Assembly (NCBI GenBank): GCA_950097015.1
Contig: CATNEN010000029.1
Location: 8,544,001-8,608,000 of the forward strand
From: Macrostomum hystrix
Taxonomy: Eukaryota > Platyhelminthes > Macrostomidae
Reading direction: 5' to 3'
DNA: 64,000 bases
The position numbers and the translations under genes are program-made. A model generated the notes under the pieces. That model had not been told where the DNA came from. It made no database searches and saw nothing but the letters and a program-made list of their open reading frames with translations. Below, piece by piece: positions 12,620-27,079 of the stretch. How positions within the stretch are numbered: the stretch's first letter is position 1; the number at the start of each line of letters is the position of its first letter.

Positions 12620-14815
12620 ATGGCGGATGCTAGCAAAAAGCGATCAAAGAAGAGGACAGTAAACCCGGCCGAGAAGGAAGAAATCGTAAAGAAGAAACTT
12701 ACCGAGTTTTACTCCAACGAGCTTAACAAGGAGCCGGTGCTTAAGAAGTGCTTCAATTCTGAAGCGGCTGTCTTACTTGGTGCCGGCGCTTTCGGTCATG
12801 TATTCCTGGTCACAGCCAAGAAGGACATCACTTTTGATGATCTCGATAACATCACTCTCACCTTAGGCAGGGATGAGAAGCATGAGTTTCTTAACCAAGT
12901 GGAGCCTCTGAGGGCATTAAACAAATCTGAGGTAATTCTGAAGAAAGGCCAGGGTGTGGCTATGAAATGCGAGACTGCATTTCTCTTTCAAGTGGAGAAC
13001 TTTCCTATCACTGCGAAGAACCTACCGGATGCAGATCCCGAAAGGTTTTCAGTATACAAGGAGTACAATACACTAAATGACATATTTTCAAGGTGAGACT
13101 CAGTCGCAATTACTCGTTTTCAATAGGATCCCGGCGTGAAATTTGCAGTATCTATTAAGTCATCAGCTCCATTTGAATTCTTCTATTTAAATCGCTGCTT
13201 GGATGGCTTTTATGATTTCACACAGATTCGGTTACAAAGACACCCGTGGCTTCACAAAGCCGTACGCTTTCGGACGCCTTGGGGACTATTCATATACCCA
13301 CATTGAGAGCTCCAAGAAGACGAAGATGTATGGCTTCCATTTTCTGATCTTGGAAATCTGTGGACCAGATATGGAGGACATGATGGAGATCTGCAGCTAC
13401 AACTGTCGTCAAAATGAGCAGCGTCTTTCAACTCGGTATGCAATGTTTTAACTTAAATAATGCTGCATTTCATAAAAAACTGCATGCACCAACAGCATAA
13501 ATAATAGAAGTAATCAACTAACTTTGCATTACAGACCAGGAAACTAACAAAATTAAAAAAACAACGATCGTTAGTTACTTCGGTTATTGTAGGGTTGTAA
13601 TAAGAAGTAATCAGTTCAATATACGTTTTCTAGAAATTTAGGTGCACGACAAAAAAACTTTGATTTTGAGTTTATATTTACAAGCGCTGCTATTCGCTTC
13701 TTTTTATCTAGGAATATATTTAGCATCGCAAGTGTTGTCTATCTGTGATTTTATCATTAAAATTGCATTCCCTCAGTACGGTCTTCATGGTTGGCGACCA
13801 GTTCTTATCGAGAATACAGTGCATCCAGGACACAGCTCTCGGCCTGACGCACAACGATCTTAAATGCGATCAGCTGATGACAGGCAAGGGAGAGAATGGC
13901 AATACTATCTACCTGATTGACTACGGTCTAGTCTCGAAGTACAAGGAAACGTGGACGTCAACTATGGTGACTCCGCTTGGTAACCGCAGGTGGGCGCCGC
14001 GCTCCAATCACCAAATGGCTCCGCGAACTCCACTGTGCGAGCTTGAATCTGCCTGCTATGTTCTTCTGCGACTGCTCAAAAACCACTTCCCATGGGATGG
14101 CATGTTTGACCGGCAGATGATGAAGCTCCAGGAGTTCAAGGACCGCGGTGAGGAAGACTTGACGATGAAGACTGGTGACGAGATTCTCTACGAGGAGAAG
14201 CAGTACCTGTGGTTCTATCTTAAGAAGGAGTCTGGTAAAAAGCTCGGTCACCTCACCGAGGACGTTGAACAGGAGATTGAGAAGTACAAAGAGTTCTTTG
14301 AGGAGCGAAACGACAAGTGGGGTGACGGGGGCTCTCAAATGAAGGACATGATGGTCGATATGGCAAAGATGGGCGATGGGAACTACTGTGGCTTTGTTGA
14401 GAAAAAGATTGACTTTGCTGACGTTAACTACATTGGTATTCGCAAGCACCTGCTGAACATTTTCGATCTGTCCATGTACGCCCACAACCTAGAGTCTTCC
14501 GGTCTTCAAGGTGTCATGAAGCTGAATGTTGAGAACTTCTTCAAGGAGAACAAGGAGAAAAAGCAGCAGCGCACCGAATGCGGCCGCCCTGTGTACTATT
14601 ATTTTCCAGAGGGCGAGCACCACTGCTATTTCGAGTGGTTCTGCCGCAGCAAGGACTTCTGGGAAAACAGGCCGGAGTACTGGCACAAGCTGCTGGCCAA
14701 CAGGGAGGACCTGGCTGATATGCTACGTAAGCGTCAGGCAGGCACGAAGCCTGGCAGCGCGCCACTCGCGGCCATCATGCAGCCGCCTGCAGCCGCTACG
14801 CCAGACAAAAAATGA
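12620..14815 (+). CDS. Divergent CK1-group protein kinase
   Basis: Three exons: 12620-13092, 13226-13435, 13777-14815, joined in phase 2, total 573 residues. The order of motifs is that of the casein kinase 1 group: Gly-rich loop GAGAFG (residues 54-59), lysine in VAMK (116), ICGPDMEDMMEIC where CK1 has LLGPSLEDLF, TVFMVGDQFLSRI matching the CK1 helix before the catalytic loop, catalytic loop HNDLKCDQ (253-260), DYG (276-278) in place of DFG, then a CK1-type ELES helix and FPWD. The catalytic Asp (255) and metal Asp (276) are present, but the catalytic-loop Asn is Gln (260), HRD is HND, and the spacer between Gly loop and Lys is unusually long (about 57 residues). A charged region and an Ala/Pro tail follow the kinase domain. 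DYG also recalls VRK kinases, a sister CK1-group family. Activity is uncertain. Confidence 0.85.
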
Positions 14816-15396
14816 GCATCGACGATTCACAGAACGCGATCATTTGATTGCGGCATCTCAAGAGAATTTCTTTGTCCTCATTTTTTAGTGTTTTTCTGTG
14901 AGCAACTCTTCCGGCATAACTGTCTCCCACCCGTTGATACTCTCATGAGGCCTGCGGCAGGCAGGCAGGATATTGTGGTTGGAAAGCTGATTGCTCATTT
15001 TATTTCACCATTTGGCGAACAATACAAGATTGCATTGAACACTGTATCGAACCGCCTAAGGCGTTCAGATTTATGCTTTTTATAAATTATTGGTGTAATT
15101 TCGTTTAATTTAAAAACTTTATTGAGTGTTTCCGAATAGAATAGATTTCACTGGAAAAAAAGGTACAGATTGGGTTGAATTAGAAGCCGGTCTGTTTGAT
15201 CTGCTGAACCATTCAAATTTGAATAATTACACCTTATCATTTTTGGAATTAAAAAGTGATATTTTCACTACTTAGTAGGCTGGCGAGGGTTATGCTACAT
15301 TTGTTTGCAGCACATCGTGGCGGCTGCAAGATCTTTGACCTCCAGCTACTAGCAGGAACGCGCTCCCATATGTGGCCATGATGATAAAAATATATT
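14816..15396. other. Kinase 3' UTR and intergenic sequence
   Basis: No coding frame is convincing. A perfect AATAAA close to the stop was not found, so the transcript end is not placed. Confidence 0.4.
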
Positions 15397-15674
15397 TAGG
15401 AGGCCTGTGGGCAATAGCACATCACTCGGTGACCGTTTTGGTAACAGCTATATAGATCGAATGACGAGCACTGCAGAAACACCCACGCAGTTGTGTACAT
15501 CTGACCTGCCTTCAACATCACTATTGCTTGGGATTGTCCCTTGTAGGCATCAATTACAAGACAAGCTACTAAGCCTTTTCTCCGCCTCTGCAACTCAAAT
15601 AAATGTAGTCTCGACGCGGATTCGAGCTCAGGGATCTCTGTACGAGAGGCAGACGCGTTAACCGCCCCGCCATG
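15397..15674 (-). mobile_element. SINE family 1, diverged copy
   Basis: Reads on the minus strand from a tRNA-like head (gcggttaacgcgtctgcctctcg, then gagctcgaatcc) into the family body (gagaaaaggctta, cttgtcttgtaattg). It is the most diverged copy in the window and ends near the family's 'cacatca' 3' motif. No gene overlaps it. Confidence 0.7.
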
Positions 15675-18600
15675 CAATATATGTCGTATATTAGCAGCAT
15701 TTGAAACATGAAATGTAATTGAAATTAGTCGTGAACAACAAGTTGAGCAGCCCGCTAGTCGCAGTTTCAGAGTCAAGAGGGAGCAGGATTTTAGAGACAA
15801 AAATATGCTCAAATTGTGTACGGACGCTATGAACTTTAGTTTTTGTTTGACCGAGCATTATGTTATTGCATAGTCGGCTGACACTTGCAAATTGATTACA
15901 ACCAGAGAGTTGCTTTTTAAAGATGCAGAACACTAATTTCTTCAATTGAGTAAAGTGATGAGTAAATAGGGGATGTCAGCAGAGTAGAAGGCAGGGCTTG
16001 CATATTAGAAGGTAGCTCTGCAACTTTGATGTGAAATGAGAAAAAGTGGCACTGTTGCTTTGTGTAAAATTACTAGAACAATGCTCCGCCGGCCACTCAA
16101 GCCAAGTGGCCCCGCGGCGCACTTTGGTTGGATTCCTGGCCGCGGGCGTTGCTGACCCAAGCGACTGGGCGGAAATTAGCAGGGGAAAAAACTGATTATT
16201 ATTGCATGTTGCATCTGCTATGCATGGCTACTAGCTAAGCTTTGGGAGCCCAGATGGTAGAAGCATTCATTTTAAATTTCTAGTTGTAAGCTGGTAAGTT
16301 GCTCTAACACTTATTGTTCATCAGATTTTCCTATTTGTACGCTCGTAACTAATTTCCTCTGGGCGCTCACACTTGAAGAGGGAAAGGCTGTGTTTGGAAA
16401 ATGTTTGCCATTCAGTCTGGGCAATTGTTGTTTGTGCTGCCAGAGTTGAGTGATGCGGAACTCAGTCCCCCCTTCTGCAGCCCGCTCCGACCCGGGCTAC
16501 TCAAGCTGTGCGTATCAGTCCCGATCATTTCACTCAGAAGCGCTCGCTGCCTCCGCCAATGCCGGCGATGGTCCAGTTAACTTTAATAGATCAATTAAGA
16601 CAACATTAGGCCGGTAGGGGCCGCGCAGGCTAAACGCGTCGTGTACGACCCCCACCCTCATCCCAGATCCCGGTTCCCGACAGCCTTTTGCCCCGTGCCC
16701 TAAACTGCCTTTTCAAGCGGCACCCTGATTGGCCAATTTCACGGCTGGCTAGTCTCCAATGAAATGTGACGGATGAGACTCTCCGGGCCCGTCACTCACC
16801 CGCCAAGAGTTCCCTGCTTCTCCCTAAGAAGGGGGCAATCCACCCTGTTCGACCTCCGTGCTGCCTATCGGTTTCCTGGCTCCAGCCGGGGCTGCAGGCA
16901 GTTTCTAAGAATGCCATACCGGCTGTGTTAAGAGTAGTCAGGATAGAGGCACAGAAGCGGATCAAAATGGTTCGGGGTGGGTGCGCCAGTTTGCTTCGCT
17001 AAGAAGTGATGTGTGATACTTCCTCGTCTAGCCCGACGCGTGAGTCCTGTCTGGCAGTTGAGCGGCTTTGTGATTAAAATTTAGGATGGAATTAATACTG
17101 CTTAAGTCTGGCGCTGGCAGAATGCTATGTTAGCTTGGAATTCCGCTGTCTTCTTTCTTCTCATTTAATTCTTGCCGATAAGCTTCTGCAAGCTTCACCT
17201 AGAATTGGTTGATTGTTTCCAGCGTGCATGGCTGAAACTAGACTGCGCTGAGTTTCCACGATTGAGCTGGTCCGGTCCACAAGACTCAGCTTTGACAGTT
17301 CCGTTGATTGTTCCGAGACGGAAAACAATTAGTGTGTCCGCAGAAAGGACTTGAGAGAAGAGGATGGGTCGACTTTTAAGGAATGCGGGGCCGATGGAGT
17401 CTTGGCCGTGACTGAGGAGTTCTGCTGAGTGATGGCGGACAGCCCGCTGAGCGGTGTGAAGCGGCCAGCTCCATCTTCCCATCCTCATCCTACCGCTTCC
17501 GACAGCGGGGGGCCTCGCGGGCAAACATTTTTGGCGCCTCACAAACTGAATTACGATTCAATTGACTGCTGGACCGAAGAGGATTTACGGTACTGGCCTG
17601 GGCTGGCAAGAATTAGTGTGTGGGAGAGAAAATTTAATTGGTTAGTGAGCTGGCTCATACCTGGTAATTAGCTTTCTGGAATAGCATTCTAAATGGGATG
17701 CAGTTGATTTGCTCCCGACAGTAGGACAGGCTGCCACAGCAGCAGTGCGGACGAAGTGGGGAGAGGTGCGCGGGAACCAGACACATGTTTACAGAGTTTT
17801 GAGCTGTGCCACCACTTCCCCACTGCTCCCACGCCCCGTCATCAGCTCAGACTTGGCCCCATTCAGCCTGCCTCATCGACAAGGCGCACCTTGGGTTGGC
17901 GGGCTGAGGCATGACTGCCAATTTGTTCTAATTAATTTCTTCTCTAATTTCCACACCGCCACATTCCCGGCTAGGCATCAGGCCTTCTTTAGTTCAGCTA
18001 ACTACAGCAGCTCCCGTGGAGACACCGACCTCTATTAGGCGCTGGGGTTGGGCTATAGTGAGAAGAGAGAACAACTCTGCAGTTACAGAAAATATTACTG
18101 ATTTCTTCCGCTATGCTCAGGAAAAGGGCAGAGCAGAGAAGACAGAAAATTCGGTGCGGATTCGAAGATTCATGAGCACACAACAGTCAGCCTAGCTTCT
18201 CTCACACTCCCCAAAAACTCTTCTTTGCTTTAGGATTTCCCTGAACTCGCCTCCAAAACCCTTTCTCCTAGCTCCCCGGTGGCTTCAGGTGAGCGGCTAG
18301 AAGCAGCAGCAGCAGCAGCAGCAAGAACTAACACTTCCGCGCGTGCAGCTAAGCAAGGCCGCTGGCCCGCCGCACCGATGGGGCTCAGAAGCAAATAGAC
18401 AAACAGCGCCCCTTCAGCTAATAGCTTAATAGGCTGTGTAATTAAGTCGGCAAATTCTGACTTCCTCTCAGCCCATAATATCCGGACAGGAGAGCACGAC
18501 TTTCTGAGTTGGCCTCCTCACCTATGACTACACTTGCCGCGCAGGCAGGCCTGCTCAGTGCTCAAAGCGCAGTGAGACAGACATGGCCGGGTAGTGAGGG

Positions 18601-18780
18601 GTCACAGCGATCAGTCCATTGCGGCGCCCAACGGCTAATGGCAAACAAACAATTCTATTAGCGTTATTGACCAGCGGAGCTGGCTATAGGGCCCGGCTGC
18701 GAATTAATTTAGCCTAATTGATCCCGCTATTAAATCAATGTCAGCCAGGGCTCGGGGTGGGCTTCCCTCAGACGGAGACC

Positions 18781-18838
18781 TACACACACACCACACACAC
18801 ACACAGACGCACACACACAGACGCACACACACACGCAT
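18781..18838. repeat. CA microsatellite
   Basis: Impure (CA)n run with CAGACG interruptions, about 58 bp. Confidence 0.95.
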
Positions 18839-19526
18839 CAAACACAAGCCGAGAAAGATAAGCGATGGAACAGACACGCCGAAGGTGAGTGAGGTGATGG
18901 TCTAGGGTGGGCCGAGGCGGTCCTCCCCAGCGGCGGCTCACTTTCCACAATCGGTGGCCCCAGCCACTCACAGATGGCAATTTACTCAGTCGGGCTACGG
19001 GAGGTGGGGTGGCGGGTGGCTCTCATTATGTCACCCACAGAGTCTGGGATGCGCGCAGACTCATTACTCTAAAGTCTGAGGCTATCAATATTATGAGCTG
19101 GCTTGCGGGACGTCACACACCCTGCTGCGTCGGCTAATTATTTGGCCCTAATTATTGATTTATGCTAATTATGAAATTGCTACAATGTTAATGCAATTAG
19201 CGAGTGCTTGAATGTGCATAAATACGTGAATTAACAATATTTCCTATTTAGCTACTGACCTCTTTCAGAGCTGAGTATTGTGCGAACTACACACTTAACC
19301 TAATTTGATTTAAACTTCTTTAACAAGTATCTAAAACTTCTTCTACGTTAATAAAGGCTAGAATCGAACGAATTTCTAGCCGGAAACGCAGCAGCAAGAA
19401 TCCTTACTAAACTTCGAAGCAGGAATCGTAGCGGGAGTCGCAGCAAAAGATTCATAGCCTGGAATCGTTGAAAAAGCGATAACAAATATTACAGAAGCTG
19501 GTAAACGTTGCTGGTATCTCAGCATT

Positions 19527-19936
19527 AATAATAATAGTAATATAATATTATTAATAATATAATAATAACAATAATATAATAATAATAATAATAATTGCAG
19601 GAGGGCTGCGGGGCAATGGCACATAATTTGGTGGCACTAGACCTGCAGCCTGAGGGGCGGCAATTCTGCCCATTTCGCTGACTCCTGAGCACACACGCAC
19701 ACACGTATACAGGCACACACACACAGGTGTGTACATCTGCCCTGACTTCTCATCGTCAGGCAGTGTACATTTCACTGTGCCTTGGAGATTGGGCCTCAAG
19801 GGCGTAAATTGCACGACAAGCCCCCAAGCCTTCTCTCCGCGACTGCGCCCCAAATGAATGTGGCCTCGCGGCGGAATCGAGCTCAGGGACCCTGGTGCGA
19901 GAGGCAAACGCGTTAACCACTCTGCCACTCACCCCT
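19527..19936 (-). mobile_element. SINE family 1, full-length copy
   Basis: Minus-strand copy. The tRNA-like head reads ggggtgagtggcagagtgg and then gagctcgattcc (A-box and near-perfect B-box of a polymerase III promoter). It continues through the body to an AAT-rich tail (19527-19595, plus-strand numbering). Full length is about 340 bp plus tail. It lies alone in the homeobox upstream region. Confidence 0.9.
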
Positions 19937-22782
19937 GGTATCGCAGCTAACCTATAGCTAGAATCGAAGCAGGAGGCCGACGCCGGTTTGCTAAGAAGAA
20001 GTGTTTGCTCTGAGAATCTGCTATGCTTCCATGCAGCTGCAGGATTTGCAACAATACAGCCGATTGGCTAAACGGCAGCGCTGTTTTGATGCCGTGACAG
20101 CTTTATCACAGCTGACAGCCCTGTATTCACTGCCACCGGGTGTAATTAAAAGTCAGGCAATTGGGGCGTCAATCAGAGATAATCGATTTAGTCGTCTCTC
20201 CATGCGCTAGCAAGCAAAGTCTTGTCTGCTGAATGAACTCAATTCAAGTCAATATTAAAGTTTCGCATTAAGCGTCAAAAATTGTTTTTGGAAGCCCCGG
20301 GGGGCTGTGGAACGCCAGGAAAATGCTGGGCAGGAGGTGGTGCTAAATCAGATGCCAATAAAACATCTGAGTTGCTGTTGTTTAGGCTTTTAAATAAGGC
20401 CTGACAATTTGTCCAAGCCGTTGATGCAGGGCTGGTGGAATTTTCAGGTGACGGCTGAGCGGTCGCCCCACTCCGGTGAGCTGTCAATTCGCCTGTCAGT
20501 GAAAACAATTCAGCAATCGGTGGTGTTGGCATTGGACAGGCGCCTGTCGACTTACTTTCTGATGAGTTTGCCAAATTGCGTTTTAGAAAAATGGGTTTGT
20601 GAAGTAAAAAAAGAAAGATGTGTTCGTGAAGTTGTGGAAGCATCGATAGATTTCTATCAGTGACATTGGCTTCTGAGGACCTCAAGCGTAGATTCAGCAG
20701 GACTACAATCCGCACGGCTCAGCTGGCTCACCTATGCGCGGATTGCAGCTCGGAACATCACTTGTGGGCAGAATAATTTCACACCATTTCAACTCTTGGC
20801 CAGGTAAATTCAGGCCGCAACAGGGCTCGATTGTCTCTTGCTCTGAGAATTAAAAAAAGGCGTCGATTCCTCCCAGAGGATTCCTCCCGATAGATGGGGG
20901 GATCGGAAAGTGATTTTCATTATTTGATGCGAGCGCGTGAGACCCGGAAGCTGAGCACAGGCAGGAAGCCGGCAGTGCTCTGACAAAGGAATTTGTTGCC
21001 CGGTTGAGGAGAAAAATAATCGCCTAGAATTGCCTCTGATGGCTGGGCATTGTTGCAAACGACTGTGAGAGAGGTAAAAAATATCAGAATAACGCTCGTA
21101 TTGGAACTGTTGCTTGCTAGAGAGAGGGAGAAGCGAAAGCAGCGGTCGAAATAAAGCTTTGAGACTTTTTGCACGCAGGAATCTTCCGTTTATCCCCAAC
21201 ACCGCGCCAGAGTTTTTCAGGTCAAAAGAGGAAAAAAGCTTGATTTGAGCTGATTAAGGAAATTCTCCCGGCTGCTGTTGTGACTGCCTCGGTTTAATGA
21301 TGCGCCATGGCGGACTCCAAGGCTTGGTCGCTTCCTTTCCTCTCTCTGGGTTTGTTTTTTTAAGCATGCTAGTATCGCAAACGGGGTCCCCGACTCCCCG
21401 GGAACCCAGGAAAATTCAAGTTTTTCCCCTGCTCCACAGCAGCGGCTCGGTTTCATAATTAATTAGGAGCCGGTCCATCTTGCGCGGCTTTACTGGCCAA
21501 TGTAGGCTAATTAGCCAATTATTGCCGCCCTGAATCAGGGGGGGGATTCAGCAACGAGTCGCTCTCCAGAAGTTGCCGATTTCTGCTGAATTGTAATTTG
21601 ATTGACCCGGAGATGAAAATGGCATTTTCCTGGGGGAGGGCCTCCATCCGCTTACCTTTCACTTTAATCTCATTGTGCAGGCGCCCCGGTCCCACTGATC
21701 CCATCAGGCTTGTGCCCAGGTGCGCTCTATCTGATGAGGCAGCTGCCTCATGTGCACCCCGCCACCACAGCTTCCGGCCAATCTTCCCCCGAATCAGTCT
21801 CCGACTACAAACATTGATGCTCCAATTGATTTCTTGGATTCTAAAATGAGTCCTTTGGGCAATCGATTGATGCCTCATTTTCCCCTAACCTTTCTCCCAT
21901 TAGGGAGGCTTTATAAACCCAGCAGCATTCCCTTCCTCAATTTTGCCTGCTATTGCTGTTCACTCCAGCGAATTCGTAGGGCCAGCATGAGACAGTTAAT
22001 TAAGATAGGGGCATTATCTTATTAGATCCCACTTACTAAAGGGAGGAGAGAGCAGGGCAGAGAGGGCCAGCCGCAGATCATTGTGGCGATGCGCTGGGCT
22101 GCTGGAGGGGAATGGGAGGCTGCGTCTGATCCAGGCGGCACATCACTCTGACAAGGATTGGGTGTCTGTGACATTGTGAGCCATAAAGCTGCCCCGCTAC
22201 AAACAGACCCGGATACTGAGCTACTGTGTTAGACACGGCAATTAATAAATTAGCGCACATTCGGGTCTGAAAGCTGGCTAATTCGGCCATTTGTCTCTTC
22301 CATTATCAAATCATTATGAGATGTTTGTCACCGCCGCCGCTAGCAGAGCTGAGGTATTACTCGTAGGTGGCTGCAGATAAGTGGCAAATCAAATTGTGAT
22401 GTCACTCTTTGTTCTGGCCTAATGCGCGGCCGCGAGAACCCAGCTGAACCATTGAGAATAATCTGGGCCGCAATCTGGGGCTTTGTACCTGCTCCCCAAA
22501 GCAACTGAAATGGATGGGGCATTGGGAAGGAGACGACAGAGGAGGTGGCTTTAGGGAACCAAGCGGCACTGGCTGGGATCTCAACTGCAATTGGTCCAGA
22601 GCCTGGTTGGCCTCCCACTCCTCCAACTCGTGTTTCCCCAGCGCCGAAACATCCTAGTCTCCCCACGACGCCTAGACGCTTTAAAATCGAGTGACGTCCC
22701 ACTCTAAGCTTGAAAGCGTCGTAGCTCAAAACTCTTAGTAGTCAAACATTTTTTGAGTAGTCCAAGCCTGCCTTCCTCAGTC

Positions 22783-24012
<1,230 letters not shown>

Positions 24013-25120
24013 CGAAATTCATCACTCACTGTTGCTCTAATCAGACAAAGAGTCTATGTAAACAGTTTTCTGCCTTGCTTATCAGCAACTTTGTGTTGTC
24101 CGTTAGTTTGTTAGTTTTTTATCATACAGCTTCATGCTTTTTTGACCCTTTCTTTGTTGCTATCGATGACACTGCTTGATTCGTGTCTGTTTTTATCGCA
24201 GCAGCAAGCGAGCTGCAATCCGCTTCATCTATCTGCGCTCTAGTCTGTCTCATTCGATACAATTTTTGTTTCCCAGCCTCTTCTACTCTGCCGGCCCTTT
24301 GTCTGTTTGCCTGTACAGCCAGTGCAGTTCTCGGCCCACTTATATAGCTATTGTGCCTTTCATCTTGTTAAAATGCCGTGTAAAAATTGTTAACAATCGA
24401 CTGAAAAAAAGATTAATTACTCAACTGTCATTGATTTCATATCAGAGGAGTGGGGTGGGTGCCGGTAGGGACTTGTAGTCAGGAAGCGCGAAAATTTGAA
24501 AATAATGGCAACATGGCAGGGCAGGCAGTGAACAGTCATCTGGTGGAAATATCATCATTCACACCTTAACTATGAGCTATCAGTGAGGCTGAGGAATGAT
24601 GCCTCTACAGGTGGCTGCTGAAGTGTCCGGGCGGCGTTGAGCGCTGGTAAAAGCGCGGCATAATGGGAGCCGAATTGAACAGCGTAAATTTAATTTGATT
24701 TTTACCTGTCGTCCCAGGTCCCACTGGGATTCCACAATCGAGTCGAACATGTGTCACACAGCAATGAAAACTGTTGGAAAATTTAATAAAACTAATACAG
24801 CATCGATTTCATGCGGGAGGGGGGATATAAATTTATCTAATAAATAGTCACTGATTTTAATCCGATAAACTCAAAAACATCAGCACAAAACATTGGATTT
24901 AAAATTAACTACCTGCTAGATTCCGAGAAAGGAGTCTTGTCTGATTGTAGCACCTGAAAGGGATCTAGGATACCTGACCAATTCTGAGTCATGAGCCACT
25001 CACATACGAGGTACGCGATGCGTATAGTGTTTTGACTCAATGGCCCAGAGCGCTGACATACCTGAGCAACCTGAGCAACCACAGCAATTACAATAGGAGA
25101 GCTGTTGTTGCACGAAAAAC
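24013..25120. other. Homeobox 3' UTR and intergenic sequence
   Basis: No coding exon seen. A candidate AATAAA lies near 24785, about 770 bp after the stop. Confidence 0.4.
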
Positions 25121-25500
25121 GGGGGTGAGTGGCAGAGTGGTTCACGCGTTTGCCTCTCGCACCAAGGTCCCTGAGCTCGATTCCGCTGCGAGGCCGCATT
25201 CATTTGGGGCGCAGTCGCGGAGAGAAGGCTTGGGGGCTTGTCGTGCAATTTACGCCCTTGAGGCCCAACCTCCAAGGCACAGTGAAAGTGCACACTGCTT
25301 GACCATGAGTAAGGGCAGATGTACACATCTGTGTGAGCATGTGCCTGCGTATACAGAATAAGTGAGCGTGTGTGCTCAGGAGTGCTCAGGCGAATTGGGC
25401 AGAATTGCCGCCTCGCTGGCAGCAGGTCTAGTGTCACCAAATGATGTTCTATTGCCTGCAGTCCTTCTGCAACTATTATTATTATTGTTGTTGTTGTATT
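25121..25500 (+). mobile_element. SINE family 1, full-length copy
   Basis: Plus-strand copy with a complete head (gggggtgagtggcagagtgg, then gagctcgattcc), the family body, and a tail of ATT/GTT triplets at 25470-25500. One of the best preserved copies and a good reference for the family. Confidence 0.9.
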
Positions 25501-27079
25501 TTTGCTGCTATTAATATGGCACGTAAACTATTGGGCAGTGTAAACGCGAATCAGAGTTCTCCAGGTAAACTAAATGACAGTGCTGCAAAGTAGCAAAGAC
25601 GTTTCAGACAGTGCAAGTATACGGCGTTGATTTAGCGCCCTCGGCGGAAGTGACGTAAACATTTTCTAAGGGCCCACGCTTAAAACACGAAGCGGAGGAG
25701 AGCTGAGAGTCGCGGGCTGCATTCCTAAAGCCAATCAGAGCGGGAGGTCCGACAGCACTGAACCACAGGAGCATAACAGGAACGATACAGGACGAAACCA
25801 GTCGCTAGAACCGCAGAATGATGAACTGACATTCAAGCTCCTGCGTCAACTCTACAGCCCATGCAAAAATTGTTCGCTCATTATTCGCTCTAATTATTCG
25901 CTCTAATCACTTGGATAAGGCTTCATCTTTAGCTAGCAAGAACTTTAGCCGACCCACTCCAGCACAAGTTGGCTTGTTCTTTGACACCTAGATTCACAGT
26001 TGCATTTAGCAGTAATAAGTCCCACAACAATGAAAGTTAGTTTTGTCTAGCGGATACTAATCATTAAAGCATTTGTTAGCGGCAAAGCAATGAACCAAAT
26101 CAATTGTTTACGACCCACTCTTTTTACAAAACTCTGTAGCCTGCAACCAGCTACCGATTCCCTTCACAAACCATCAAAGTGCCGCCTTTGTTCTTGGGCC
26201 CATTGTACAGTTTAATAGCCACCAGCAGCTATTAATTTGCTCCTCGAGTGAAAAAAGCAACAGCTGCAGGGACTGCAAAACGCGTTACAAAAGAAGAGGA
26301 TGTTTTAACTTTTTTAAGCGTCTGCGCGAATTAAAACAAATACTAGGAGCCAGTGTATTGTGCGCAGCGATGAGCAAAGAGTGTCGGGTGCCGCTTATTC
26401 TTCTGACAAAGCGAGGGTTAATTTTGCATCGTGAATGCAATCGTTTTTTCTTAAAAAAGCCAATAAATGAACACAAGCCGCCTCATCACTAATGACATTG
26501 TCAAGAGAGCAAAATGATTAGGGAAAATCAGTCTATGTAAGGATTCGATTAGCTAAATGTTCGGCCTGTGCGTATACTACTACTAGTCCTGAACGTGAGT
26601 AGAAAGCGTGGGGCGTTTAGGCGGATTATCACGCTGATAAGTGTTTGGCAAATTATAGTACAGCTATGACAGGATAAGATTTGAGGGTTTCGTGAATGAG
26701 TATAGAGATGTACAATACCTCAGCTTCAGTGTCAGTTCTTGAGCTTGAAGAAGCCAACGAAATTTGGAAGGTGCTGCTTCGTGCACAATGGACAGGATTA
26801 GCTTCATAACTTTTAGTAATATACAAAATAGCTTTCACTCCCTGTTAGCTGCTTAATCTACTTCAAGTAGTTTGTCCTCAGTAATGGCTTAAACAGGCAC
26901 ACATTTTAGGCCGTTCGGCTCACATCAGGCCATTAAAAGGCATTGCTCGTAGACCAAGCAATGGAAAATAGAAAAAGCGCCAACTGAAGATTCATATTAG
27001 TCTAGATATGCGGGCTGTGAGAGGGCACGGTTTCATGGCTTCAGTACTCAAGTGCGTCAAGCATTGAAGGATGTGAGGC
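25501..27079. other. Intergenic, no gene seen
   Basis: Mixed sequence without supportable exons; it lies between the SINE and the 3' end of the minus-strand EF-hand/dynein-light-chain gene. Confidence 0.4.

Larger units (their letters stand above)
15680..22782. other. Gene-poor TAAT-rich region upstream of the homeobox gene
   Basis: About 7 kb without a supportable coding exon. Many clustered TAAT/ATTA cores occur (for example 18640-18740, 19130-19205, 21460-21530) in otherwise mixed-GC sequence, as well as a CA microsatellite, an AAT run and one SINE. Several short open frames were examined and rejected because they lack family resemblance and splice context. The position suggests regulatory DNA for the NK1-class gene, which is inference. 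Confidence 0.4.

Noticed and set aside
12620-14815. Vaccinia-related kinase (VRK) assignment
   Set aside because: DYG fits VRK, but the LGPSLEDL-like segment, the helix before the catalytic loop and the ELES region follow CK1 more closely; kept as CK1 group.
17429-17671. Possible short protein MADSPLSGVKRP...
   Set aside because: Good start context but no family resemblance and no joined exon could be found; left unannotated.
25121-25200. Functional tRNA genes in the SINE heads
   Set aside because: A- and B-box motifs are present but no complete cloverleaf with anticodon arm is evident, and the heads run into SINE bodies.
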